Positions 24,245 through 32,538 of a DNA stretch of 64,000 nucleotides are shown here, piece after piece. Both the position numbers and the translations under genes were made by a program. Source of the DNA: Firmicutes bacterium UBA3553 (GTDB taxonomy: Bacteria; Bacillota; Clostridia; Tissierellales; Sedimentibacteraceae); the NCBI GenBank assembly GCA_002381185.1, contig DFOA01000064.1, positions 11,462 to 75,461 on the forward strand, given 5' to 3'. Each line of letters begins with the position of its first letter. Positions within the stretch are counted from its first letter, which is position 1. A model generated the notes under the pieces. The model was not told where the DNA came from, made no database searches, and saw nothing but the letters and a program-made list of their open reading frames with translations.

Positions 24245-25468
24245 ATGAATTTTGATTTGATTAAGCAAAATGACAATGAACTCTACAGTGCAATGATGGA
24301 GGAAAAAGAAAGACAAAGTATCAATATAGAGCTGATAGCATCTGAAAACTTTGTTTCTGAAACCGTTCTCGAAGCAATGGGAAGCCATCTGACAAACAAG
24401 TATGCCGAAGGATATCCTGGAAAAAGATATTACGGCGGATGTGAATATGTTGATAAGGTTGAAAATTTAGCAAGAGAAAGAGCAAAGAAGATTTTCGGAG
24501 CAGACCACGCTAACGTACAGCCTCACTCAGGTTCAAATGCTAATTTCGGTGTTTACTTTTCAGTCTTAAAGCCAGGAGATAAAATACTTGGTATGGACTT
24601 ATCTCAAGGGGGCCACTTAACACACGGAAGTCCTGTAAATATGTCAGGTTCATATTTCAATGTCGTGTTTTACGGAGTAAATAAAGAAACTGAAACAATC
24701 GATTATGATGAAGTTAGGGAAATTGCCAAGCGTGAACAGCCAAAGCTGATTGTTGCAGGTGCCAGCGCATATTCAAGATTTATAGACTTTAAAGCATTTA
24801 GAGAAATAGCTGATGAAGTCGGAGCATATTTCATGGTTGATATGGCTCACATAGCAGGTCTTGTTGCAGCGGGGCTGCATCCCAATCCGGTTGAATATGC
24901 TGATTTTGTAACTACGACGACACACAAAACATTAAGAGGACCGAGAGGCGGTATGATTCTTTGCAAAGATGAATTTGCACAGAAAATTGATAAGGCTATA
25001 TTCCCCGGAATTCAGGGCGGCCCGCTTATGCATGTTATTGCTGCCAAAGCAGTTTGCTTTAAGGAAGTAATGGAAGATGGATTTAAGGCTTACCAGCAGC
25101 AGGTGTTAAACAATGCAAAGACTTTATCTCAGGAATTGTCCAACAGAGGCTTCAGAATCGTATCAGGCGGAACTGACAACCATTTGATGCTTGTTGATTT
25201 AAGAAACAAAAACCTGACAGGCAAGGAAGCTGAAAAAATGCTTGATGAAATCCATATAACAACTAATAAAAATACAATACCTTTTGACCCTCAGAGTCCG
25301 TTTGTAACAAGCGGATTAAGAATAGGTACTCCGGCTGTTACCACACGTGGAATGAAGGAAGCTGAAATGGTTGAACTGGCTTCAATCATTGATGGCTCTC
25401 TCAGCAAGACAGAGGACAGCAACATTATAAAAAATAAGGTTTTAGAATTGACATCAAAATTTAGATAA
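24245..25468 (+). CDS. glyA: Serine hydroxymethyltransferase
   Basis: The start MNFDLIKQNDNELY is 9 bases after AGGAG; the ATG at 24227 lies inside alr. The 407-residue PLP enzyme has the family-wide ELIASENFVSE at about 26-36, HSGSNAN, the SHMT block VDMAHIAGLVAAG and the Schiff-base lysine in TTTTHKTLRGPRGG (about 226). It converts serine and tetrahydrofolate to glycine and 5,10-methylene-THF, supplying one-carbon units. It shares a transcript with alr and ends before a hairpin and a strong terminator. Confidence 0.96.
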   Translation: MNFDLIKQNDNELYSAMMEEKERQSINIELIASENFVSETVLEAMGSHLTNKYAEGYPGKRYYGGCEYVDKVENLARERAKKIFGADHANVQPHSGSNANFGVYFSVLKPGDKILGMDLSQGGHLTHGSPVNMSGSYFNVVFYGVNKETETIDYDEVREIAKREQPKLIVAGASAYSRFIDFKAFREIADEVGAYFMVDMAHIAGLVAAGLHPNPVEYADFVTTTTHKTLRGPRGGMILCKDEFAQKIDKAIFPGIQGGPLMHVIAAKAVCFKEVMEDGFKAYQQQVLNNAKTLSQELSNRGFRIVSGGTDNHLMLVDLRNKNLTGKEAEKMLDEIHITTNKNTIPFDPQSPFVTSGLRIGTPAVTTRGMKEAEMVELASIIDGSLSKTEDSNIIKNKVLELTSKFR

Positions 25469-25553
25469 ATCCATGCAAGAATAGTATGCATAAGGCATGC
25501 CGAATATTTTCAGAAAAAATACTCTGAAAAATTAGGTTAGGGTCATAAAATAT

Positions 25554-25592
25554 ATGGGACTTTAATATACTTATATTAAAGTCCCATTTTTA
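25554..25592 (+). terminator. Terminator of alr-glyA
   Basis: A 15-bp perfect stem ATGGGACTTTAATAT/ATATTAAAGTCCCAT (25554-25568, 25573-25587) with a 4-base loop is followed by TTTTTAT. Confidence 0.92.
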
Positions 25593-25711
25593 TATTTAAA
25601 ATGTGTCTTATAGTGAGCTTTAACGTAAATAATCAGTTTAAAATCTAAAAACAAACACAACCAGTTGTACGCGTTTCGCAAAAAGTTGTTTTTATAACAC
25701 GGAAAATTTTC

Positions 25712-25740
25712 TTGCAAAATTATCATACAAGTGTTATAAT
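25712..25740 (+). promoter_or_regulatory. Promoter of the liv operon
   Basis: TTGCAA (25712-25717), a 17-base spacer and TATAAT (25735-25740) lie about 33 bases upstream of livJ. The rest of the 25593-25711 gap shows no other element. Confidence 0.75.
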
Positions 25741-25773
25741 CATAGAAATTTAATAAGAGATGAGGAGAAGGGT

Positions 25774-26949
25774 ATGAAAAGAAAATTATCATTACTATTA
25801 TGCTTATTAATGATTTTAACAATGTTTACAGCATGTGCAAAAGAACAAGGGACAAGCACTGATGCGGGAGCAGACAGTGATGTTATAAAAATCGGCGTGT
25901 TTGAACCTTTGACAGGTGAGAACGGCGGCGGCGGACTACAGGAACTGGACGGAATCAAATATGCAAATAAAATGTATCCTGAAGTTCTAGGTAAAAAAAT
26001 CGAGTTAGTTATAGTAGACAACAAAAGTGATAAGGGTGAAGCAACTACAGCTGTAACAAGACTTATCGAAAAGGAAAAAGTCGTAGCAATAATCGGTTCT
26101 TATGGTTCGGGTGTTTCAATTGCTGCAGGAGATATTATAAAAAATGCTAAAATCCCGGCAATGGGTGCTTCTTGTACAAACCCAATGGTCACTCAGGGAA
26201 ATGAATATTATTTCCGTGCATGCTTCCTTGATCCTTTCCAGGGAAAAGTTATGGCCAACTATGCTTTGCAGCAGGGCGCAAAAACAGCAGCTGTCATTAT
26301 GCAAAACGGTGATGATTACTCTGTAGGTCTGGGTAATTTCTTTATAAATGCCTTTAAGGAATTGACAGGAGATGAAAACAGTATTGTAGACATATCTGAG
26401 TTTCAGGTAAATGATACTGACTTTAATGCTATTTTAACAAATATAAAGGCTAAAAATCCTGATGTAATATTTGCTCCAAGTTCAGCTACAACAGCTCCAT
26501 TAGTTATTAAACAGGCAAGAGCTCTTGGCATTGACAGTTTAATAATGGGCGGCGACACCTGGGAAAACCCGGCTGTTATTGATGTAGCAGGCAAAGATGC
26601 TGAAGGTATTGTATTGTCTACATTCTTTGATGAAAATGATCCGGCAACAGAAGAAGCTAAAACATTTGTTGAAGGCTACAAAAAAGAATTGGCCGGCAAG
26701 GAGCCGATAATTCCAGCGGTTGCTGCATTAGGATATGATGCATATCTGCTGGTAAGAGATGCCATTGAACGTGCAGGCTCAACAAATGGAGATGCAATTA
26801 AAGACGCATTGAAATCTACTAAAGATTTTGAAGGAGTAACAGGTGTTATTAACTTTACTGAAGAGGGAGATGCTGACAAAAATATAGCTGTAATTAAGAC
26901 AGTTGAAGATGGTAAATTTGTATACATCGATACAGTTGAAGTTAAATAG
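25774..26949 (+). CDS. livJ: Branched-chain amino acid ABC transporter, substrate-binding lipoprotein
   Basis: The 391-residue precursor has a lipoprotein signal peptide with lipobox LTMFTAC (Cys about 21) and an acidic/serine linker. The type I periplasmic-binding fold begins DVIKIGVFEPLTGENGGGG. GSYGSGVSIAAGDIIKNAKIP is the usual ligand-site strand. It captures leucine, isoleucine, valine or related amino acids outside the membrane for LivHM. It is first gene of livJHMGF, and a terminator-like hairpin after it probably lets it be made in excess over the permease genes. Confidence 0.94.
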   Translation: MKRKLSLLLCLLMILTMFTACAKEQGTSTDAGADSDVIKIGVFEPLTGENGGGGLQELDGIKYANKMYPEVLGKKIELVIVDNKSDKGEATTAVTRLIEKEKVVAIIGSYGSGVSIAAGDIIKNAKIPAMGASCTNPMVTQGNEYYFRACFLDPFQGKVMANYALQQGAKTAAVIMQNGDDYSVGLGNFFINAFKELTGDENSIVDISEFQVNDTDFNAILTNIKAKNPDVIFAPSSATTAPLVIKQARALGIDSLIMGGDTWENPAVIDVAGKDAEGIVLSTFFDENDPATEEAKTFVEGYKKELAGKEPIIPAVAALGYDAYLLVRDAIERAGSTNGDAIKDALKSTKDFEGVTGVINFTEEGDADKNIAVIKTVEDGKFVYIDTVEVK

Positions 26950-26972
26950 TTCACCAAAACTTCGGCAAACTG

Positions 26973-26998
26973 AGGCGAACCGGTTGTTCGCCTTTTTA
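26973..26998 (+). terminator. Attenuating terminator between livJ and livH
   Basis: AGGCGAAC (26973-26980) and GTTCGCCT (26986-26993) pair around a 5-base loop, then TTTTTAC. Its position suggests partial termination, giving more livJ than livH mRNA. Confidence 0.85.
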
Positions 26999-27034
26999 CA
27001 TTATTCAGCATTAAGCTAGTTTGGAGGAATAAAT

Positions 27035-27928
27035 ATGACTTTTGAAATATTCATGCAACAGCTTGCCAACGGAATTTCAATCGGAAGCCTTTATGCTCTC
27101 ATAGCCATAGGTTATACAATGGTTTACGGTATATTAAGACTTATAAATTTTGCTCATGGCGATATATTTATGATGGCAGCATATTTTATGGTTTTCAGCA
27201 TGGTAAACTTTGGCTTGCCATGGTATGTCTCAACAGTGATAGTCATTGCCGCTACAATACTGCTTGGTGTCATTATTGAAAAGGTTGCGTACAGGCCTCT
27301 TCGAAATGCACCTCGTATGTCAATTATGATATCGGCAATAGGTGTTTCATTTTTATTGGAAAACTTAGCGACTTACCTTTTTACAGGTGTTCCTAAAGGG
27401 TTTCCGGATATATCCTTGCTCACAAGAGCAATAAGTTTCGGCAATGTTTCATTGTCAGTAGTTACGGTTATAACACCTGTAATAACAATTATCTTATTAT
27501 ATGTTGTACTCTTTATTACCAATAAAACAAAAATAGGCATGGCAATGAGAGCTGCATCCAAGGACTTTGAAACCGCACGTCTAATGGGCATCAACATTAA
27601 CAGGGTAATATCAACAACATTCGTAATAGGTTCAGGCCTTGCTGCCATTGGTGCAATATTATGGGGCTCTAAGTATCCTTCGGTAATACCGCTGATGGGT
27701 GTTATGCCGGGTTTGAAATGCTTTATAGCAGCAGTTTTAGGAGGCATAGGAAATACAACAGGTGCCGTACTCGGAGGCTTCATTTTGGGAATGGCGGAAA
27801 TTATGCTTGTAACATTCTTACCATCCCTGACAGGATACAGAGATGCAATTGCATTTATAATATTAATCATAGTATTGCTGGTTAAGCCGACCGGACTTCT
27901 GGGAGAGAAGGTGACAGATAAGGTATGA
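27035..27928 (+). CDS. livH: Branched-chain amino acid ABC transporter permease LivH
   Basis: The 297-residue integral membrane protein has about eight spans. GISIGSLYALIAIGYTMVYG at about 13-32 and NFAHGDIFMM are the LivH signature, and the EAA-like cytosolic loop is AASKDFETARLMGININRV. The start has GGAGG at 7 bases. It forms the channel with LivM. Its last four bases overlap the livM start (ATGA). Confidence 0.95.
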   Translation: MTFEIFMQQLANGISIGSLYALIAIGYTMVYGILRLINFAHGDIFMMAAYFMVFSMVNFGLPWYVSTVIVIAATILLGVIIEKVAYRPLRNAPRMSIMISAIGVSFLLENLATYLFTGVPKGFPDISLLTRAISFGNVSLSVVTVITPVITIILLYVVLFITNKTKIGMAMRAASKDFETARLMGININRVISTTFVIGSGLAAIGAILWGSKYPSVIPLMGVMPGLKCFIAAVLGGIGNTTGAVLGGFILGMAEIMLVTFLPSLTGYRDAIAFIILIIVLLVKPTGLLGEKVTDKV

Positions 27929-29010
27929 TAAATCAGAAAAAAGAACACAACATAGCAGCTTATATTGCAATATTTGCAGTATTGGCGGTATTAATTGTAC
28001 TGCTGGATTTAAAAATAATCGGTGATAATTATATCAGACGTGTATTAAACCTTGCGGCTATTTATACAATAGTGAGCGTATCAATGAATCTTGTTAACGG
28101 ATTTACAGGGCTGTTTTCATTAGGGCAGGCAGGTTTTATGGCCATAGGAGCATATACGGTTGCCATACTGACTGTTCCTATTGAAAAACGTGATGCAATA
28201 TTTTATGTAATACCCCAAAATCCGTTCCTTGCACAAATAGAAATTCCTTTTGTTGCAGCTCTCATTCTGGGAGGTCTGTTAGCAGCCTTGGTTGCAGTTT
28301 TAATCGGTATTCCGGTTCTTCGATTAAAAAGTGACTACCTTGCTATTGCAACATTAGGATTTTCAGAAATAATCAGAATTGTATTTACGAATGCAAAAAC
28401 AATTACAAACGGGGCTCTAGGAATAAAAAGCATACCTGAAATGCCTACAATGTGGGTTTTCTTCGGCGTTATGATTATTTCCGTCGCATTCATTGTTTTT
28501 CTCATAAACTCAAGCTACGGAAGAGCTTTCAAAGCCATTAGAGAGGATGACACAGCTGCTGAAGCAATGGGCATAAACTTATTCAAGCACAAGGTATTGT
28601 CATTTGCAATTGGAGCCTTCTTTGCAGGAATAGGCGGAGGTTTGCTGGCATCTTTACTGGGAACGGTGGATCCCAAGCAATTTTATTTCACAATGACATA
28701 TAATTTCCTGTTAATTATAGTACTAGGCGGAATGGGAAGCATTTCAGGCACTGTAATAGCGTCATTTATTGTTACTGTGGGCCTTGAGGTCTTAAGATTT
28801 TTCGACGAGCCTCTCACAATGTTCGGATTTAATATACCTTTATTCAGAGCCGGATTCAGAATGGTTATTTTCTCTGCACTGCTGATGATACTTGTATTGT
28901 TTTTCAGAAATGGCCTCTTAGGGCAGAAGGAATTGTCCTGGGGCATGGTTAAGAGATTGTTCAGGAAAAAATCTCCACGCAATAATAATAGCGAAGGAGG
29001 TGCCGCATAA
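27925..29010 (+). CDS. livM: Branched-chain amino acid ABC transporter permease LivM
   Basis: The 361-residue permease has about nine spans. NGFTGLFSLGQAGFMAIGAYT and the loop FKAIREDDTAAEAMGIN, which contacts the ATPases, are typical of LivM. It overlaps livH by 4 bases and livG by 1 base, so the genes are translationally coupled. The C-terminal 20 residues are basic and cytosolic. Confidence 0.95.
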   Translation: MINQKKEHNIAAYIAIFAVLAVLIVLLDLKIIGDNYIRRVLNLAAIYTIVSVSMNLVNGFTGLFSLGQAGFMAIGAYTVAILTVPIEKRDAIFYVIPQNPFLAQIEIPFVAALILGGLLAALVAVLIGIPVLRLKSDYLAIATLGFSEIIRIVFTNAKTITNGALGIKSIPEMPTMWVFFGVMIISVAFIVFLINSSYGRAFKAIREDDTAAEAMGINLFKHKVLSFAIGAFFAGIGGGLLASLLGTVDPKQFYFTMTYNFLLIIVLGGMGSISGTVIASFIVTVGLEVLRFFDEPLTMFGFNIPLFRAGFRMVIFSALLMILVLFFRNGLLGQKELSWGMVKRLFRKKSPRNNNSEGGAA

Positions 29011-29780
29011 TGGGAGTCTTAAAAGTTGACAATGTTATAATGAGGTTCGGAGGCGTCGTTGCTGTAAACAACTTGAACATAGATGTTGAAAAGGGCCGCA
29101 TAGAAGCACTGATAGGCCCCAACGGCGCAGGAAAAACAACAGCCTTCAACGTAATAACCGGAGTTTACACTCCGACAAGCGGCAGCGTTTATTTTAACGA
29201 TGAAAAAATAACAGGCCTTACACCTGATAAAATTACTAAAAAAGGTATCGCAAGAACGTTTCAAAATATTCGTTTATTTAAAAACCTGACTGTACTGGAC
29301 AATATTTTGATTGCTAATCATCTTCATGTTAAAAGCAACTTCCTGTCATATACAACAAGAATGCCTTGGTCCAGAGCTGAAGAAAAGCACATGAGACAGA
29401 AATCAGAAATGCTTCTGGATAAGCTTGGGCTTTTGCATTTGAAACATGAGGTGGCAAACTCCCTGCCATATGGAGAGCAAAGGAAGCTTGAAATTGCCCG
29501 AGCCCTTGCTACAGACGCAAAACTTCTGCTGTTAGATGAGCCCGCAGCAGGTATGAATCCATATGAAACCATGGAGCTGTCAAGGTTTATCCACACAATA
29601 AGAGATGAATTTGAACTGACAATATTCATGATTGAGCATCATATGGATCTGGTTATGGAAATCTCAGATAAAATTTATGTGCTTGACTTTGGTCAGCTTA
29701 TTGCAGAAGGAAGTGCAAATGAGGTTAAAAATAATCCAAGAGTTATAGAAGCTTATTTGGGGGTGGAAGAAGATGCTTGA
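29010..29780 (+). CDS. livG: Branched-chain amino acid ABC transporter ATP-binding protein LivG
   Basis: The 256-residue ATPase has Walker A GPNGAGKTT, a Q-loop in RTFQNIRLF, the signature segment LPYGEQRKLEIARAL and Walker B LLLLDEPAAGMNPYE. The unusual LPYGEQ in place of LSGGQ is normal for LivG. It pairs with LivF under LivHM. It starts on the livM stop codon (TAATG) with an AAGGAGG site. Confidence 0.96.
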   Translation: MGVLKVDNVIMRFGGVVAVNNLNIDVEKGRIEALIGPNGAGKTTAFNVITGVYTPTSGSVYFNDEKITGLTPDKITKKGIARTFQNIRLFKNLTVLDNILIANHLHVKSNFLSYTTRMPWSRAEEKHMRQKSEMLLDKLGLLHLKHEVANSLPYGEQRKLEIARALATDAKLLLLDEPAAGMNPYETMELSRFIHTIRDEFELTIFMIEHHMDLVMEISDKIYVLDFGQLIAEGSANEVKNNPRVIEAYLGVEEDA

Positions 29781-30483
29781 GATTAAAAACTTACATGTCA
29801 ACTATGGCGGAATATCTGCTGTTAAGGGTATAAGCATCAATGTTCCCGAAAAATCAATTGTTACTCTCATAGGCGCCAATGGAGCAGGGAAAAGCACGAC
29901 CCTCAGAACTGTTGCCGGTCTTGTTAAGCCAAGCATGGGCGAAATTACCTTCCAAGGGGAGAATATTGTGGGCATGGACACTATAGATATTGTAGCCAGG
30001 GGAATTACATTGGTTCCGGAAGGAAGAAGAGTCTTTGCAAATTTAACTGTCCTTGAAAATTTAAAAATTGGAGCTTATTTGCAAAAAGAAGGAATAGAAG
30101 AAGGAATACAAAATGTTTATGAACTGTTTCCAAGACTTAAGGAGCGTTCCTGGCAGATGGCAGGTACATTGTCCGGAGGGGAACAGCAGATGCTGGCAGT
30201 AGGCAGAGCCCTAATGGCCAAGCCTAAACTCATAATGATGGATGAACCGTCACTTGGTCTGGCCCCATTAATTGTCAATGATATTTTTGATATTATAAAG
30301 GAAATAAATAAACTGGGAACTACAATACTTCTTATTGAGCAAAATGCCAATAAAGCCTTGAAGGTGGCTGATTACGGTTATGTACTGGAAACAGGGAATA
30401 TTACAATGGAAGGCAAAGGATTGGAGCTTCTGCAAAATGAAAAGGTAAAAGAAGCTTACCTGGGCAGTTCAAAACCTAAGTAG
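29773..30483 (+). CDS. livF: Branched-chain amino acid ABC transporter ATP-binding protein LivF
   Basis: The 236-residue ATPase has Walker A GANGAGKST, signature LSGGEQQMLAVGRAL, Walker B LIMMDEPSLGLAP and the switch His replaced by LLIEQN, as in all LivF proteins. It overlaps livG by 8 bases. It is the last gene of the operon and precedes a 19-bp hairpin. Confidence 0.96.
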   Translation: MLEIKNLHVNYGGISAVKGISINVPEKSIVTLIGANGAGKSTTLRTVAGLVKPSMGEITFQGENIVGMDTIDIVARGITLVPEGRRVFANLTVLENLKIGAYLQKEGIEEGIQNVYELFPRLKERSWQMAGTLSGGEQQMLAVGRALMAKPKLIMMDEPSLGLAPLIVNDIFDIIKEINKLGTTILLIEQNANKALKVADYGYVLETGNITMEGKGLELLQNEKVKEAYLGSSKPK

Positions 30484-30497
30484 AGATAATAATATAA

Positions 30498-30540
30498 TCG
30501 AGTAGAATCTAAATAAATTAGTTATTTAGATTCTACTCGA
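30498..30540 (+). terminator. Terminator of the liv operon
   Basis: A 19-bp perfect stem (30498-30516 with 30522-30540) and a 5-base loop follow livF. The T-run is weak (TTGCACTTT), so folding strength rather than the tail may stop transcription. The next gene is convergent. Confidence 0.75.
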
Positions 30541-30630
30541 TTGCACTTTCCAAACACTTGTAGCATATCCCGTAAGCCGGAGAATGTTCCGTGTTCTGAC
30601 ATGGTAATTGAAGCAGACCTATTGCTGCCT

Positions 30631-31461
30631 CTATACCAATGCTTGAATTAAAATTCCTGCCGCAATTGAAATAATATAAATATAAAGCATTATTTTAAAG
30701 TTTTCCCCTACATTCTTGTTGACCTTAAATAAAACAATTAGTCCTACTCCTGCTCCTGTACACAAACCTGCCACAGCAGAGCCAAAGCTTAAACTTCCTG
30801 CTAAATATAGCTGTGTAATTATAATTGATGCAGCGCAGTTCGGTATGAATCCGATCAAGGCAGCAACTGCAGGCTGAAATATGCTGTCAGTCAACAGCAC
30901 TTTTGAAAGATTTTCTTCTCCTATAAAGTATATTGCCAGGTTCATTAGAAATATAGTTATAGCCATGAAAATAAATATTTGAATTGAGTGCTTTAATGCT
31001 GACCATATAATACTGCCATGGCATTCATGGAAATGTTGGTGATGGTTGCTTTCATTATTACACCACTTTTCTCCAAAAAAACTGCAAAATAAACGGTCGG
31101 CAAGTAATCCTGCTATTACTGCTATTACAATTTTTGTTGCAATAAGCTCTATAATTGTGCTTAAGCTTCCGGAATTAGCCAAAATTACAGGAATAGCTTC
31201 ATCTGATGTGGAAATAAAGACTGCTGTCAATGTTCCCACAGAAATTACTTTGTTTGTATAAAGGTTTGCTGCAGCTACCGAAAATCCGCATTGAGGAAAG
31301 CTTCCAAGCAATGCTCCCCCTGCAACTCCATACCTTTTTAATCCTGATACCAGCTTATGAGATGACCTATGCCCGATATATTCTATAATTAGATATGTTA
31401 TAAATAAAAATGGCAAGATCTTTAACGAATCAATAAGCGTATCAAGTAATATATCAAACAT
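30631..31461 (-). CDS. Putative heavy-metal exporter, ArsP_2-like permease
   Basis: The 276-residue membrane protein has 8-10 hydrophobic segments in two similar halves. Each half contains a Pro-Cys pair, LGSFPQCGFSVAAANLYT (about 53-70) and IGFIPNCAASIIITQLY (about 200-216). This repeated FPxC pattern is what I remember of the putative 10-TM heavy-metal exporters (ArsP_2). A His-rich cytosolic or outer loop (NHHQHFHECHG, about 140) could bind metal. The transported ion is unknown. Its promoter is covered by a palindrome, which fits control by a metal sensor. Confidence 0.8.
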   Translation of the reverse strand: MFDILLDTLIDSLKILPFLFITYLIIEYIGHRSSHKLVSGLKRYGVAGGALLGSFPQCGFSVAAANLYTNKVISVGTLTAVFISTSDEAIPVILANSGSLSTIIELIATKIVIAVIAGLLADRLFCSFFGEKWCNNESNHHQHFHECHGSIIWSALKHSIQIFIFMAITIFLMNLAIYFIGEENLSKVLLTDSIFQPAVAALIGFIPNCAASIIITQLYLAGSLSFGSAVAGLCTGAGVGLIVLFKVNKNVGENFKIMLYIYIISIAAGILIQALV

Positions 31462-31472
31462 ATTGACCTCCT

Positions 31473-31525
31473 AATTGCAAATAATTTGCATTTGCAATTA
31501 TACTTTAATAGTTATTATTTGTCAA
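31473..31525 (-). promoter_or_regulatory. Promoter with overlapping palindromic operator
   Basis: TTGACA (31520-31525) and TATAAT (31497-31502) are 17 bases apart on the minus strand. AATTGCAAAT (31473-31482) and ATTTGCAATT (31490-31499) form a perfect 10-bp inverted repeat with a 7-base spacer, covering the end of the -10 and the start of transcription. A dimeric repressor bound there would block initiation. Confidence 0.8.
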
Positions 31526-31558
31526 TATGTTTAAAAAATACAATACTTGAAGATTATC

Positions 31559-32101
31559 TTACCTTGTTATTAACTTAGCCTCTTCAAATTCAATTTCCAT
31601 TATAAATCTATCATGAGATTTTCCATATTCATCTGTATTTTTTTCAACAACCTTGAAGCCCATTTTTTCATATAGCTTAATTGCCGGATCATTTTCAGTA
31701 TCTACTGTAAGTGACATTCTTTTAAATCCCTGTTCTTCAATATTATTTATAATAATTTTCAAAAAATAATATCCAAGTCTGTTGCCTTGAAGGTCGTCAG
31801 CTATTGCATAATCAAATAAGTATACCTTTTCTGAATCCTCCCAATCTCTCATCAAAATTGCCAATCCGGATATGGTCTTTTTATCCTCTTCTTTTAAAAC
31901 ATAGACATTTCCATGTCTGATTTGCGGCACCAGTCCCCATTCATCCATTCCTAATTCACCAAAAATTTTTTCGCCAAAATCAACTAATCTTCTGAGAAAC
32001 TGATTGTTATAGTCCTGTACTAAGTAAACTGTCAAACCTTCAATTCCTTCTATATTGTTAATAACTTTTTTGGGAAGACTTTTAACTTTATCTAATTGCA
32101 T
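31559..32101 (-). CDS. GNAT N-acetyltransferase
   Basis: The protein has 180 residues. The acetyl-CoA strand and loop appear as LFDYAIADDLQGNRLGYYFLK (QGNRLG as the Q/RxxGxG motif), and the C-terminal DPAIKLYEKMGF is typical of GNATs. LTVDTENDPA resembles amino-acid-acetylating subfamilies. The substrate is unknown. It is monocistronic, facing away from the HU gene downstream on the same strand. Confidence 0.88.
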   Translation of the reverse strand: MQLDKVKSLPKKVINNIEGIEGLTVYLVQDYNNQFLRRLVDFGEKIFGELGMDEWGLVPQIRHGNVYVLKEEDKKTISGLAILMRDWEDSEKVYLFDYAIADDLQGNRLGYYFLKIIINNIEEQGFKRMSLTVDTENDPAIKLYEKMGFKVVEKNTDEYGKSHDRFIMEIEFEEAKLITR

Positions 32102-32165
32102 ATCAACTGCTCCTTTTTTATAATTCTAATAATAATAATGCCCCGATTTTTTTTAATTATAAGCA

Positions 32166-32196
32166 AACAAAAAGGCCGTACATCATACGACCTTTT
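32166..32196 (-). terminator. Terminator of the HU gene
   Basis: AAAGGTCGTA and TACGGCCTTT pair around a 5-base loop on the minus strand and continue TTTTTG, 20 bases past the HU stop codon. Confidence 0.85.
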
Positions 32197-32215
32197 ACAT
32201 ATGTTTATTTTCTTA

Positions 32216-32491
32216 CTAATTAACTGCTTCTTTCAAAGATTTGCCTGCTTTAAACACAGGTGCCTTAGAAGCTGGTATTTCTATTGTTTCACCAGGATTT
32301 CTCGGATTTCTTCCTTGTCTTTCTTTTCTGTCTCTAACTTCAAAAGTTCCAAATCCAACCAATTGAACTTTGCCGCCTGCTACTAATTCATCTTTTATTG
32401 TTTCCATAAATCCGTTTAATGCTTTTTCTGCATCTTTCTTTGTAAATCCAGTTTTTTCTGCAACACTAGCAATTAACTCAGCTTTATTCAT
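32216..32491 (-). CDS. hup: DNA-binding protein HU
   Basis: The 91-residue protein has the HU fold from end to end: helices in NKAELIASVAEKTGFTKKDAEKAL, the conserved VQLVGFGTFEVRDRKERQGRNPRNPGE, then the C-terminal PVFKAGKSLKEAV. The arm proline that intercalates into DNA lies in GRNPRNPG. It bends and compacts the chromosome as a dimer. The order flippase-mazG-hup matches the yabM-yabN region of Bacillus and other Firmicutes. The start is 6 bases after GGAGGG. Confidence 0.96.
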   Translation of the reverse strand: MNKAELIASVAEKTGFTKKDAEKALNGFMETIKDELVAGGKVQLVGFGTFEVRDRKERQGRNPRNPGETIEIPASKAPVFKAGKSLKEAVN

Positions 32492-32538
32492 AAAAAACCC
32501 TCCTTATTAAATGTTCTTTTGTTTTTTTATCTAAATTC

